Notes: generated from the letters alone by a model not told the origin. DNA of 60,958 bases from an uncultured Actinomycetes bacterium (GCA_903871335.1 CAIQGE010000006.1:1-60958), one strand, 5' to 3'. Positions 1-9,120 are shown, numbered from the stretch's first letter. Made by a program: numbers and translations.

Positions 1-1
1 C

Positions 2-265
2 AGCAGCTCGAACAACAACATCACTTTCGACAATGGTGGCACCGGCCTTCTCACGTTGAGCTCCGGCGCACACCTTGGTGGTCACACCAACGTGACCGTG
101 GCGAACACCTTCAACTTCTCTGGTTCGAGCACGACCGTCACAGCCGTCTCCACACACGGAGCAGTGAATACCTCGAGCGTTGTCGTGACCGGTGCAGCGC
201 ACCAGTCGTCCACCAACAACTCGAACGGCACGACCGTGACGATTACGGGTGGCGGCGATCACTAG
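2..265 (+). CDS. C-terminal end of a Ser/Thr/Asn/Gly-rich exported-type protein (5' truncated)
   Basis: The frame is open from the left edge and stops at 263-265, leaving the last 87 residues. The composition is dominated by Ser, Thr, Asn, Gly and Val, with alternating hydrophobic and small polar residues (for example TVANTFNFSG, TVTAVSTHG, TVTITGGG). It has no Cys, one aromatic cluster and very few charged residues. That pattern is typical of beta-helical or repetitive surface and exported proteins, but no named domain can be assigned. A strong intrinsic terminator follows 35 bases after the stop, so it is the last gene of its transcript. Everything upstream lies outside the window, so the true start, signal peptide and total length are unknown. 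Confidence 0.6.
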   Translation, partial: SSSNNNITFDNGGTGLLTLSSGAHLGGHTNVTVANTFNFSGSSTTVTAVSTHGAVNTSSVVVTGAAHQSSTNNSNGTTVTITGGGDH

Positions 266-299
266 TCGTTGATTTATTCTTGCTGCTTCGCTGCAGTGC

Positions 300-339
300 A
301 AAAGCCGCTCGAGCGTGACGCTCGAGCGGCTTTTGTTTT
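300..339 (+). terminator. Strong intrinsic terminator
   Basis: A perfect inverted repeat pairs AAAGCCGCTCGAGCG (301-315) with CGCTCGAGCGGCTTT (319-333) around a TGA loop. One more A-T pair at 300/334 gives 16 bp. The run TTTTGTTTT follows directly. It ends the transcript of the truncated gene at the left edge. Confidence 0.92.
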
Positions 340-560
340 CTCGTATAGACGAACGGTGGCTTGTACATCGATGTCAGGCGGACTCGGATCTACTCTCTGT
401 GGTCCGGCGCACTAGGCCTCGAGTTGCTGGCAGCGGCGAGTGTTTCTCGTTCCAGACGTTATGAAAGCACCCATTAGGATTGCATCGTGCGACTCGGCCT
501 CTTTCGTCATGTGGCCGACCAGATATTGACCTCCGTGTCGGATGCTGTCGAGGGCGTTCG

Positions 561-1145
561 ATGAAACGATGGTGGCCACTGCTCAGCAAGGGAAGCGTCG
601 TTCTCCTTGTTCTCGCGGTCGTGTTTCTGGCGTACGACGATGTGCAGTTGAGGTCGAAGCAGACGTCCACCACTACGGTCGTCTCAACAACGACAACAAC
701 ACTGTTTGCGTCGTGTCAGGCGTCCACCTTTCGGGGCCGCTTTGTGAATGAAGGCGGATCGTCGGGGACCATCTTCGCGCGGATGTATCTCACCAACCAC
801 GGGTCCACCTGTTCGATGAAGGGCTATCCGCAACTCGTCCCATACGGTCCTCGCGGCCTCGTGGAAGTATCAAGTATCCCTAACAACAGCTTCTTTGTGG
901 GGACCACTCCCGCGGTCCCCATTGCGCCTCCGGCATTTGTGGTGTCGCCGGGAGGCTCCGTTGGCTTCGGCTTGGCGTGGTCAGATCTTCCGAGCGGCGG
1001 TGGGCCGGGTAGTTGTACGTCGGTCGATCGAATGGAAGTAGCTTTTGGCTTCAATGGCGGGTACTCGCCACCGATATCTCTGGGTTCAGATCCCCTCAAG
1101 ACTTGTGGGTCCATCATCGTGAGTTCGATCTTTCCGTTGAACTAA
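561..1145 (+). CDS. Membrane-anchored DUF4232-domain exoprotein
   Basis: This is a 194-residue protein with a short basic N-terminus (MKRWW), one membrane segment at about residues 9-25, and a Thr-rich linker (TSTTTVVSTTTTT, about 36-48). An extracellular domain with paired cysteines follows. The domain has the DUF4232 layout seen in actinobacterial exported proteins and lipoproteins: a Cys near the start, a conserved LTNHG-type strand, C-x-M-x-G-Y-P, and a late Cys pair. An open frame extends upstream to 480, but the ATG at 561 directly precedes the basic and hydrophobic anchor, so it is preferred. The family's function is unknown; a cell-envelope role is inferred from topology only. The gene is monocistronic and converges on the AcuI-type reductase gene. 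Confidence 0.75.
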   Translation: MKRWWPLLSKGSVVLLVLAVVFLAYDDVQLRSKQTSTTTVVSTTTTTLFASCQASTFRGRFVNEGGSSGTIFARMYLTNHGSTCSMKGYPQLVPYGPRGLVEVSSIPNNSFFVGTTPAVPIAPPAFVVSPGGSVGFGLAWSDLPSGGGPGSCTSVDRMEVAFGFNGGYSPPISLGSDPLKTCGSIIVSSIFPLN

Positions 1146-1160
1146 CGAGGCCCGAACGAG

Positions 1161-2141
1161 TTACTCCGCGGTGAGATCCACGAGCCAACGCCCTCGGGTG
1201 GCGCCTCGTCCAATGGCGTCAATACCGTCAGCAATCTCGCTGAGGGAAAGGGTTCGCTCCACGAGTTCTTCGTTATTGACATCGCCGCGTCCGATCTCGT
1301 CCCACACCCGTTGTCGGAGGTGAGGTGGTGTGTCGACGGCGTCGATGCCTAAAAGACTCACGCCACGCGTGATGAAGGGATAGACCGTGCCACCGAGCTC
1401 ATTGCCCCCGACGAGTCCACTGGCCGCGACTGCGGCGCCGTAGCGCAGCGTACGAATGATGTTCGTGAGTGTCTCTCCGCCGACACAGTCGATCGCGCCG
1501 CTCCAGCGTTCAGATCCCAAGGTCCTGCCAGGTCGGTCGCCGATGTCGTCTCGTGCAATGATGTCCTGCGCGCCAATCCCTCGGAGCCACTCCTCATGTT
1601 GTGGCGAACCCGTCACGGCTGTGACGTGATATCCGCGCTGATGCAACAATCGCACCGCGAGAGAACCCACCCCTCCGGTGGCTCCGGTGACGAGAACACT
1701 ACCGCCATCGTGTGTCAGGCCGTGATCCTCGAGTGCGAGAACGCTCGCCATGGCGGTGTACCCGGCGATGCCCCAGATCATCGCGGAGCGACTCGTGAAT
1801 GTCGTGGCGTCGAGGGCCGTCACTAATGCAGGAGGCACCGAAATAGATTGTGTGAATCCGCCGTCGCGTCCAACGCCAAAGGCACCCCCGTAGAGAATGA
1901 CGAGGTCGCCCACGGAAAAATCGGCCGACTGGGACGATTGAATGATCCCCGCCGCTTCGACGCCCATGATCAGCGTGTCGCGCCGCCGCACTCGGCTGTG
2001 TGGCATGCCCACCAAGTAGTCCTTGAAGTTGAGTGCACTATGAAAAAGCTCGACGGTCACTTCACCGTCATCGACGGAGGTGACGTCTTCGAGCCCGAGC
2101 GAGACGCCGTCGCTCGTCGTTCTCAGGACGAAGGATTGCAT
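1161..2141 (-). CDS. AcuI/YhdH-type zinc-independent quinone oxidoreductase (acryloyl-CoA reductase family)
   Basis: At 326 residues this medium-chain dehydrogenase/reductase matches the usual YhdH/AcuI size of about 324. Visible signatures are the N-terminal catalytic segment with SALNFKDYL, the GVEAAG strand, and the NADPH-binding VTGATGGVGSLAV motif near the middle. AcuI members reduce acryloyl-CoA to propionyl-CoA with NADPH; the exact substrate here is inferred from family membership only. The open frame extends to 2231, but family alignment places the start at the ATG of MQSFVL (2139-2141). A TATTGT box (2148-2153) lies 6 nt upstream, consistent with a leaderless mRNA. It diverges from the S9 peptidase gene with only 32 bases between the starts. 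Confidence 0.85.
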   Translation of the reverse strand: MQSFVLRTTSDGVSLGLEDVTSVDDGEVTVELFHSALNFKDYLVGMPHSRVRRRDTLIMGVEAAGIIQSSQSADFSVGDLVILYGGAFGVGRDGGFTQSISVPPALVTALDATTFTSRSAMIWGIAGYTAMASVLALEDHGLTHDGGSVLVTGATGGVGSLAVRLLHQRGYHVTAVTGSPQHEEWLRGIGAQDIIARDDIGDRPGRTLGSERWSGAIDCVGGETLTNIIRTLRYGAAVAASGLVGGNELGGTVYPFITRGVSLLGIDAVDTPPHLRQRVWDEIGRGDVNNEELVERTLSLSEIADGIDAIGRGATRGRWLVDLTAE

Positions 2142-2147
2142 GAAGTG

Positions 2148-2153
2148 ACAATA
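2148..2153 (-). promoter_or_regulatory. Leaderless-type -10 box for the AcuI-type gene
   Basis: TATTGT on the minus strand ends 6 nt before the ATG at 2141. No Shine-Dalgarno sequence fits in the gap. Confidence 0.5.
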
Positions 2154-2162
2154 GGCGTGTCC

Positions 2163-2168
2163 TAGGGT
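2163..2168 (+). promoter_or_regulatory. Leaderless-type -10 box for the S9 peptidase gene
   Basis: TAGGGT ends 5 nt before the ATG at 2174. It sits back to back with the opposing box at 2148-2153. Confidence 0.5.
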
Positions 2169-2173
2169 TGGGC

Positions 2174-3949
2174 ATGGCCGACGACCACCCGGTGGATGAA
2201 CCCGTCGGTGCGGGGTCGGGAGTTCTGGCATCCTCTCGTCGACGGCGTGAACTGGGCGTCTGGCGAGGGAGGCCCACGTGGATCGAGAATTCTGGTCCGG
2301 GTGGTGAATGGCAGTTCATGACGTATCGCGACGGCGATGTCGTCGACGTGCCGGGCCCGGCTTCCAGTACTCCCTTTTACGGATATGGAGCACCCTCGTG
2401 GTGTTCTGTGAGCGAGGATCTCCGGTGCCTCGTAATCGGAAGCCCGAGTTCTCTCGTCGTGGTGAGCGCCGAAGGTGCTGAGTTGGCGCGGTGGGAGTGC
2501 GGGGGCGTCGCGGGCTACCCCGTGGCAATGAACGATGACGCGATCGCCGTCATTGTTCATGACCCCGAACAACGCCGGCGACGTGTTGTCCTGTGGGACT
2601 GGAGAGCGCGGGTCGTGACGACTGTTCTCGAAACGGATGAACTCGTAGGGGACCTGACGGGTAGTGCGATCCTGGACCAGCTTGCCTGGTTGTCCTGGAG
2701 CTCGGAGACGATGCCCTGGGAAAGCGCCCGACTCCACGTGGCGCAGAACATCGAAGAGCAGTGGCGGGTTCGTGACGTGGTTCTCCCGGGACCAGCAGCC
2801 CAACCGAGATGGCACGACGACGAATTGGTGGTGTCCTGCGAGGCGGGGGAGTGGTACCTCCCGGGCTCCCTCCGAGACGACGCGTGGCGCGTTTGGGACG
2901 TGCCCGAGGGCGAATATCGGCCCGAGGAGTATTTCGGATGGTCCTGGTGGGCCTTTTCCGATGACTTGGTCGTTGCGTCGTACGTGCGCGAGTCGGCGTC
3001 ATACGTGGGCGCGTGGGACGGATCGACATGGCGTGATGTGCCGGGAGGTCCGAATTACGTCACCGAGATGGTTGGTTGCAGGTCGGAGATCTTCGTGCTC
3101 GGGGCCGACGAACACGACACCGCGGAACTATGGAAATGGTCGACGGTTTCTGGAGCGTGGGAGGCACTGGATCGCCCGGTGACACGAGCTCTGTCGCGGA
3201 CGTGGGGAATTCGACGCACCCCGCGCGACACTCCGTTTCGGTGGCGAACACCGAACGCGGAACCACCAGACGGCGCGGGAGAGTCGTTGCCCGGACTGAT
3301 GATCAGGTTGCATGGTGGCCCCGCGCGTTGCGCCAGTTTGGCTTATGACGCGCTCGATGAGGCGCTCACGGGGGCGGACGTCGCGGTGGCGAGTGTGGAT
3401 TACCGCGGAAGTACCAGCTACGGCCGGATGCACCGACGAGCACTCTTCGGGCGATGGGGAGAAGCGGACGTGGAGGACGCACTCGACGTGGCGGCCTACC
3501 TGATTGAGGAGGGCGAGGTCGATCCGTCGCGCGTCTTTATCCGTGGTTCGAGCGCGGGAGCACTCACCGCGTTGCTCGCGAGCGCTGATGACGTGTTTCG
3601 TGGCGTGGTGGTGGTGAGTCCCGTGAGTGACCCACGCGGACTTCTCGAACACGAGGATGAGTTCGAGTCGGGCTTCACCCGCGTTCTCCTCGGGACGAGA
3701 GGCATGGACGACAGCCGTAGTCCTCGGTCGAAGGTCGCCGACCTCGCTCGCCGAGGACTAGTGATTCACGGTGCGCGTGATCCCATCGTGCCCGTATCGC
3801 ACACGCGGGATTTTGTTGCCGCGTGGAGAGCGAGCGGGGCAGACGTGACGTACATCGAATTTCCTGACGAGGGTCATTCGTTGCGGTCTTCTGACGCCCA
3901 GCGGCAAGCTCTGGCGGCGGAACTGGCGTTTCTGCGCGGGCCTATGTGA
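2174..3949 (+). CDS. Prolyl oligopeptidase family (S9) serine peptidase
   Basis: This 591-residue protein has a beta-propeller-like N-terminal region of about 350 residues rich in Trp and Asp. A C-terminal alpha/beta-hydrolase domain follows. The catalytic triad is readable: Ser460 in G-S-S-A-G, Asp536 in GARDPIVP and His568 in DEGHS. The oxyanion-side HGGP motif and the YRGS-x-YG motif typical of acylaminoacyl-peptidase/dipeptidyl-peptidase relatives are also present. No signal peptide is seen, so it is probably cytoplasmic and acts on short peptides or N-acylated peptides. Its stop overlaps the GTG of the next gene (GTGA), so the two are translationally coupled. The ATG at 2174 is preferred over the in-frame TTG at 2168 because of the upstream TAGGGT box. 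Confidence 0.9.
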   Translation: MADDHPVDEPVGAGSGVLASSRRRRELGVWRGRPTWIENSGPGGEWQFMTYRDGDVVDVPGPASSTPFYGYGAPSWCSVSEDLRCLVIGSPSSLVVVSAEGAELARWECGGVAGYPVAMNDDAIAVIVHDPEQRRRRVVLWDWRARVVTTVLETDELVGDLTGSAILDQLAWLSWSSETMPWESARLHVAQNIEEQWRVRDVVLPGPAAQPRWHDDELVVSCEAGEWYLPGSLRDDAWRVWDVPEGEYRPEEYFGWSWWAFSDDLVVASYVRESASYVGAWDGSTWRDVPGGPNYVTEMVGCRSEIFVLGADEHDTAELWKWSTVSGAWEALDRPVTRALSRTWGIRRTPRDTPFRWRTPNAEPPDGAGESLPGLMIRLHGGPARCASLAYDALDEALTGADVAVASVDYRGSTSYGRMHRRALFGRWGEADVEDALDVAAYLIEEGEVDPSRVFIRGSSAGALTALLASADDVFRGVVVVSPVSDPRGLLEHEDEFESGFTRVLLGTRGMDDSRSPRSKVADLARRGLVIHGARDPIVPVSHTRDFVAAWRASGADVTYIEFPDEGHSLRSSDAQRQALAAELAFLRGPM

Positions 3950-5265
3950 CGGATACCGAAGACCCCTCGGTACACTGGAATCCAGTGGAAAAGCGGATTC
4001 TCAGCACCCGTTCGGCGCTCGTCCGCTGGTGGAACGACCTGCCTGCCGGGTCGAGTGACGCCCTCTTGTACGGCGTCTCCGCGCTCTTCGCGTTGTTCAT
4101 GACCGTCGCGTCCGACCAGTCTGCTCAGACGCGCTGGGGATGGATCTCGGCGGGACCATTCGCTCTCGCCGCACTCGTCGCGTTCTTTTTCGGTCGCCTT
4201 CGTCGACGGGATCAGATTGCGTGGCGCGCAATTTTGGCTGGTGTTGTCGGTTTCTGCGTGGTGGTGATCCCCCTGGGTGTGGAAATCGCTCTTCCCAATC
4301 CGGTTGGCCAGCCGGAGGTCTGGGTCATTGAGCGTTCCGCCTTCTACATCTCGCACTTCGAGAGTCCGTATCGCAGCTACGTGCTCGAGGGTCACCTCGT
4401 CAACGAAATTCACGGCATCCCTAGTTACGAGTCGTTCTTTCCGTACTTCCCATTAATGAGCGTATTCGGCTTGCCGTCGGCGCTGGATCACCGCGTCTCG
4501 GGTCCGACGGACGCGCGCGTGATCATGTCGCTGTGCACTTTGCTCTTGATGGCTGGAGCACTCGTACTCCTGCGTTCGCCGTCGGAACGCAAACTACGCA
4601 TTGCCCAACTTCTGGTGGTGCTACCGACGGGTTCTCTTTTTCTCGCCACCGGTGGCGACGACATGCCCATTTTGGCGCTCTGCCTCCTCGCGCTGGTCAC
4701 ACTGCAGCGACGACAAGTGTGGACATCGGGACTACTCATGGGTGCGGCGGCGGCTATGAAACTCACCGCCTGGCCCTTCGCCCTAGCGACGCTGTTGGTG
4801 GCGCGCGACCAACAAGGTCGTCGCTCGTGGGGTCGATTGGTAACCGAGATCGGCGCCATTGTCGCGGTCGTGGTGCTGCCGTTTGCGATTCACAGTCCCC
4901 ACGCCTTTACGGCGAATGTTCTCGAGTTCCCTGCCGGACTGGCGGGGATTCATTCGCCCGCGGCGAGTCCACTACCGGGACACCTCCTCACCACGTGGTT
5001 CCCGGTGCTCAGTCACGTGATCATGCCGCTCGTCTTCGTGGGCGGTGGCGTCTACCTAGCTCGACGATTCAAGCGACACTGGCCCGAAACAATCAGTGAG
5101 GTGATGCGAATTCTTGCCGCGGTGATGGCGGTGTTGATCTGTGCTGCCACCGCGACTCGCGTGGGCTACGTGATCTATCCGCTGAACTTTTGGTTGTGGG
5201 CGTGGGCCTTTGATTCCGCGCAGCCCGACGTTCTAGACGAACGAGTCGTTCTGGTAGAAGCGTAG
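3946..5265 (+). CDS. Polytopic membrane protein, GT87/DUF2029-like glycosyltransferase candidate
   Basis: This 439-residue protein has roughly ten hydrophobic segments. An extracytoplasmic loop near residues 125-170 is rich in aromatic and charged residues (SPYRSYVLEG, IPSYESFFPYFPL). The LPTGSLFLATGGDDMP segment, followed by repeated membrane spans, resembles actinobacterial GT-C fold proteins of the DUF2029/GT87 type, which transfer sugars from polyprenyl donors. The catalytic acidic motif is not certain, so the enzymatic assignment is tentative. It starts at a GTG overlapping the S9 peptidase stop by 4 bp. Its last 33 bases overlap, tail to tail, the opposing membrane-anchored protein gene. 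Confidence 0.6.
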   Translation: MTDTEDPSVHWNPVEKRILSTRSALVRWWNDLPAGSSDALLYGVSALFALFMTVASDQSAQTRWGWISAGPFALAALVAFFFGRLRRRDQIAWRAILAGVVGFCVVVIPLGVEIALPNPVGQPEVWVIERSAFYISHFESPYRSYVLEGHLVNEIHGIPSYESFFPYFPLMSVFGLPSALDHRVSGPTDARVIMSLCTLLLMAGALVLLRSPSERKLRIAQLLVVLPTGSLFLATGGDDMPILALCLLALVTLQRRQVWTSGLLMGAAAAMKLTAWPFALATLLVARDQQGRRSWGRLVTEIGAIVAVVVLPFAIHSPHAFTANVLEFPAGLAGIHSPAASPLPGHLLTTWFPVLSHVIMPLVFVGGGVYLARRFKRHWPETISEVMRILAAVMAVLICAATATRVGYVIYPLNFWLWAWAFDSAQPDVLDERVVLVEA

Positions 5266-5832
5266 ATTCCAGGTTGCGCTCGTGGCGGTGTGTGACTGAA
5301 TGGTGATACCGGCGACCCAATAAAAGGTGTCGGAACTCGCGTGCTCGAACAACAATTGCTCGCCACCATGATCCGCCGCGAGGCCGCTCGAGATCATCTT
5401 CCAGCCGAGTGCTTCGAGGTGCGCCTGGTAGAAGCCGAGGACTTGTGCCTGGGGGGCGTTCAGGAAGAGTCGCGACGTGCAGTCGTAATTTCCCGGGTCA
5501 TTGCTCTGCACGTGCGTCGTGCCCGCGAGAATGGTGTGCGTGGGCACGATGTAGGACGACTTGATGTCCTCGGGAGGATTCGACGGCAGAATGCAGTCCG
5601 CCAGGACCGCGTTGGACGGGGACACCTCTAAACCGCCGGCGACCACGATGGTCGACGTCGTGGTGGTGGTCTGAGAACCAAAGACGCCGTCAATGAAGAC
5701 GAAGGCGAGCAGGATCAGAGCGCCAACGACGAGCACCGTCATTGCGGGACGGATCGACGTGGTGGTCGTGAGAGGGGGAGCGACGGGCCCGTTGGCTGCG
5801 TCGGGCACGTCAGACTCAGAGTTGGTGTTCAC
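5233..5832 (-). CDS. Membrane-anchored protein with Thr-rich linker, function unknown
   Basis: This 199-residue protein has a short polar N-terminus, one membrane segment at about residues 31-50, a TTTTTS linker, and an extracytoplasmic domain of about 130 residues. The domain has two Cys (in ADCILP and YDCTSR) and a final strand-rich half (GFYQAHLEALGWKM, then WNLRFYQND). The phrase FYQAHLEALGWK is reminiscent of small actinobacterial exoproteins that bind or sense envelope components, but no domain is assigned. The start is the GTG at 5830-5832, which overlaps the thiD stop by 4 bp (GTGA), so it should be co-translated with thiD. The open frame upstream of this GTG runs through thiD and is ignored. 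It has the same anchor architecture as the DUF4232 protein at 561. Confidence 0.65.
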   Translation of the reverse strand: MNTNSESDVPDAANGPVAPPLTTTTSIRPAMTVLVVGALILLAFVFIDGVFGSQTTTTTSTIVVAGGLEVSPSNAVLADCILPSNPPEDIKSSYIVPTHTILAGTTHVQSNDPGNYDCTSRLFLNAPQAQVLGFYQAHLEALGWKMISSGLAADHGGEQLLFEHASSDTFYWVAGITIQSHTATSATWNLRFYQNDSFV

Positions 5833-6653
5833 GTGTTCCACCCCATGTGGTCGATCGGACCGTGGCCCTTTCCGATGCGCCACGTGGCGGCGCCGGCGAG
5901 TGCGCGAGCAACGTACGACTTGGCGTGCGTCACGGCGGTAGGCACGTCGTGGTCGAGCGCGAGGTAGGCCACGCACGCGGCAGCTAGCGAGCAACCAGTT
6001 CCGTGATCGTTCGGCGTGTCGATCCGCGGTCCGTCGAGCACCATTTCACCATTGGGCCCGAGAAGAACGTCGGGCGCACGGTCCTGGGTGACGGCGCCTT
6101 CGAGAAAGTGACCACCCTTGATCAATACGTAACGGGGGCCCAGGCTCAATATCTCACGGCCGACGGCGAAAATGGCGTCGAGGGTGCTCAGCTCTCGCAC
6201 GTCCACACGACCGAGGACGGCCGCCTCGCGCAAATTCGGTGTCGTGAGGAGAGCGTGGGGTAGCAAGGCCCTCCGGTACGCGTCGGTGCCCCCATCTTCC
6301 ATGAGGGCGTGACCCGACGACGAGACGAGAACGGGATCAACCACCAGGCGGGGCAGGAGACCACGAGCCGCCAACTCAGCGACCGCTTCGACGGTACGCG
6401 GACGAGCGAGCATGCCCGTTTTTACGGCGGTCAACTCAATGTCGTCGGTCACCGTGGTCACCTGCGCGGCCACCATTTCGGGCTCGAGGGGGCAGACCGC
6501 GGTCACAGAAAACGTGTTCTGGGCGGTGATGGCGGTTAGGGCCACCGTACCGTGCACCCCGAGTGCGGCGAAGGTTCGAAGGTCGGCTTCGATGCCAGCG
6601 CCGCCCCCTGAATCTGAGCCAGCAATGGTCATCACGGCGCGCGGTTGCACCAC
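5829..6653 (-). CDS. thiD: Hydroxymethylpyrimidine/phosphomethylpyrimidine kinase
   Basis: ThiD phosphorylates HMP and then HMP-phosphate, giving the pyrimidine diphosphate used in thiamine assembly. The 274-residue protein has the ribokinase-fold ThiD signatures: [14 protein letters not shown] near the start, the KTGML strand, [16 protein letters not shown], and the anion-hole motif NDHGTGCSL near residue 225. It begins at a GTG 43 bases from the divergently transcribed thiG, so the two thiamine genes share an intergenic region too short for a TPP riboswitch. Its stop overlaps the start of the anchored protein gene downstream. Confidence 0.93.
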   Translation of the reverse strand: MVQPRAVMTIAGSDSGGGAGIEADLRTFAALGVHGTVALTAITAQNTFSVTAVCPLEPEMVAAQVTTVTDDIELTAVKTGMLARPRTVEAVAELAARGLLPRLVVDPVLVSSSGHALMEDGGTDAYRRALLPHALLTTPNLREAAVLGRVDVRELSTLDAIFAVGREILSLGPRYVLIKGGHFLEGAVTQDRAPDVLLGPNGEMVLDGPRIDTPNDHGTGCSLAAACVAYLALDHDVPTAVTHAKSYVARALAGAATWRIGKGHGPIDHMGWNT

Positions 6654-6663
6654 GTCAGCCTAA

Positions 6664-7473
<810 letters not shown>

Positions 7474-7483
7474 AAACTACCCC

Positions 7484-7512
7484 TTGTGGAACGACAAAGG
7501 TGTAACTACACT
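7484..7512 (+). promoter_or_regulatory. Promoter of the merR-gcv operon
   Basis: A -35-like TTGTGG (7484-7489) and a -10 TACACT (7507-7512) are separated by 17 bases. TTGTGG recurs at 7514-7519. The palindrome at 7496-7515 covers the -10. Confidence 0.55.
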
Positions 7513-7515
7513 TTT
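7496..7515. promoter_or_regulatory. Imperfect palindrome over the merR-gcv promoter (candidate operator)
   Basis: AAAGGTGTA and TACACTTTT face each other across AC; eight of nine positions in each arm pair. The site overlaps the presumed -10 box and lies 44 bases before the MerR-family start codon, where autoregulation by the MerR protein is plausible. Confidence 0.55.
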
Positions 7516-7559
7516 GTGGCGCACTCGGCGCGAACAGCCTTGGTCGGAAGGACGTTCCC

Positions 7560-8021
7560 ATGCAAGAAGTAGTTACGGAAGGCTTTAGTGGCCCGGCGGT
7601 CTGCCGGCTCACCGGCGTCACGTATCGGCAGTTGGACTACTGGGCTCGTACGGAGCTGGTGCTGCCGTCGTTGGTGGCCGCCAACGGTTCCGGATCCAAG
7701 CGCCGGTATTCCTACGGGGACGTGGTGGAGGTCAAGGTCATCAAGTCGTTGATCGACGCGGGTGTCTCGCTAGCGCGTACGCGCCAGGCGGTTGAGTGTC
7801 TGCGCGACGGTCTGGGCGCGGACCTGGGCTCGGCGAGTTTGATACTCAGCGGCTCGTCGACCGTCATGGCGCACTCCAATGGGGAGATTGTTGATCTGCT
7901 GCGCGGTGGCCAAGGCGTCTTTAACATCGTGCCCCTCGCCGGAGTCGTAGCTGAGCTGGACACCCTCCTTCAGACGAGCGCTGACGAGGCCGTGAGCGCG
8001 CGGACCGACCTGAGCGCGTAA
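7560..8021 (+). CDS. MerR-family transcriptional regulator
   Basis: The 153-residue protein has an N-terminal winged helix-turn-helix: FSGPAVCRLTGVTYRQLDYWARTEL, a variable wing, KRRYSYGDVVEVKVIKSLIDAGVSL, then a helix. This is the MerR pattern. The C-terminal half (about residues 85-150) has no Cys-rich metal site, so metal sensing is unlikely; it resembles the actinobacterial MerR group encoded near glycine-cleavage genes. A GGAAGGA ribosome-binding site lies 6-7 nt upstream of the ATG. It is followed after 42 bases by gcvT, and its promoter contains a palindrome. Regulation of the gcv genes is an inference from context. Confidence 0.88.
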   Translation: MQEVVTEGFSGPAVCRLTGVTYRQLDYWARTELVLPSLVAANGSGSKRRYSYGDVVEVKVIKSLIDAGVSLARTRQAVECLRDGLGADLGSASLILSGSSTVMAHSNGEIVDLLRGGQGVFNIVPLAGVVAELDTLLQTSADEAVSARTDLSA

Positions 8022-8063
8022 GTCGACCCCTTCGGCCCGACGGCCGTTTAGGGTAGAGGGCTG

Positions 8064-9119
8064 ATGAGTGATGATCGGCGCCCTTTTCTGTTTGACCAAC
8101 ACGTTGCGTTAGGGGCCAAGATCGTCCCCTTTGGCGGGTGGGCTATGCCCCTGCACTACGCGACCGGGACATTGCAAGAACACCTCGCCTGTCGGCACGA
8201 CGCCGTGGTCTTTGACGTCTCGCACCTCGGGACCGTTCGCGCGTCGGGTCCCGACGTCTACGACATCCTGCAGTCCACGTTCACGAATGATTTGGCCAAG
8301 GTGGCGCCGGGTCGAGCACAGTACACGCACCTGCTGAATGACAACGGTGGGGTTGAGGACGACATCATCGTGTGGTGGGTGAGCGACCAGGAGTTCGACG
8401 TCATGCCGAACGCGTCGAACACCTCTCGAGTGCTCTCGGTGCTTCCAGGAACCGACGTGACGTCCGAACGTTGCGTGCTCGCCGTTCAGGGACCTCACGC
8501 ACGCGCCAAAATCGCGAACGTCGATTCCCGTTTTGCGACGGTTCCACGCTTCGCGGTGCAGAAGTTGGACTTCCGGGGCGTTGAAGTACGAGTGGCCGGG
8601 ACGGGCTACACGGGCGAGGACGGAATTGAAATTGCCGTGCCGAATGAAGTCGCCGCCGAGCTCTTGGCCGCGATCGTCGACGCCGAGATCACGCCGGCGG
8701 GACTCGGCTCCCGCGACACACTTCGGCTCGAAGCGGCGCTGCCACTTCACGGACATGAATTGTCACCCACCATCACACCACTCGAAGCGAAATTGAGTTG
8801 GGTAGTCGGGTGGAGCAAGCCCGTCTTTCGAGGTCGTGAGGCCCTCTTCACCCAGCGCGAGGAAGGTGTCACTCGGCATCTGACGGGACTCGTGGCGGAA
8901 GGACGTCAACCACTACGAGAAGGGGCCACCGTTCGCCACGAAGGCCGCGACCTCGGTGTGCTCACCTCGGGAAATTTCTCTCCCGTCCTTCAGCGAGGCA
9001 TTGGGCTCGGTTTGCTCAGCGGCGACACACCCGTTGGGACCTCTGTCATCGTCGAGTTACGCGGTCGAGAAGTCCCCGCCATGATCACGGCTCTGCCCTT
9101 TATTCGAAAGGCCAAGTGA
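8064..9119 (+). CDS. gcvT: Glycine cleavage system T protein (aminomethyltransferase)
   Basis: GcvT releases ammonia from the aminomethyl group on lipoyl-GcvH and transfers the methylene unit to tetrahydrofolate. The 351 residues match the family. They include KIVPFGGWAMPLHY near the start, VFDVSHLGTVRASG, FTNDLAKVAPGRAQYTHLLNDNGGVEDDIIV, GYTGEDGIEIAVP, LGSRDTLRLEAALPLHGHEL and the C-terminal beta-barrel with LTSGNFSPVLQRGIGLGLL. A TAGGGT at 8049-8054 lies 9 nt upstream of the ATG. No glycine riboswitch fits in the 42-base gap after merR. gcvPA follows after one base. Confidence 0.95.
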   Translation: MSDDRRPFLFDQHVALGAKIVPFGGWAMPLHYATGTLQEHLACRHDAVVFDVSHLGTVRASGPDVYDILQSTFTNDLAKVAPGRAQYTHLLNDNGGVEDDIIVWWVSDQEFDVMPNASNTSRVLSVLPGTDVTSERCVLAVQGPHARAKIANVDSRFATVPRFAVQKLDFRGVEVRVAGTGYTGEDGIEIAVPNEVAAELLAAIVDAEITPAGLGSRDTLRLEAALPLHGHELSPTITPLEAKLSWVVGWSKPVFRGREALFTQREEGVTRHLTGLVAEGRQPLREGATVRHEGRDLGVLTSGNFSPVLQRGIGLGLLSGDTPVGTSVIVELRGREVPAMITALPFIRKAK

Positions 9120-9120
9120 G

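Noticed and set aside
8022-8063. Possible glycine riboswitch before gcvT
   Set aside because: Only 42 bases separate merR and gcvT, far too short for a glycine aptamer, and no matching conserved core is seen.
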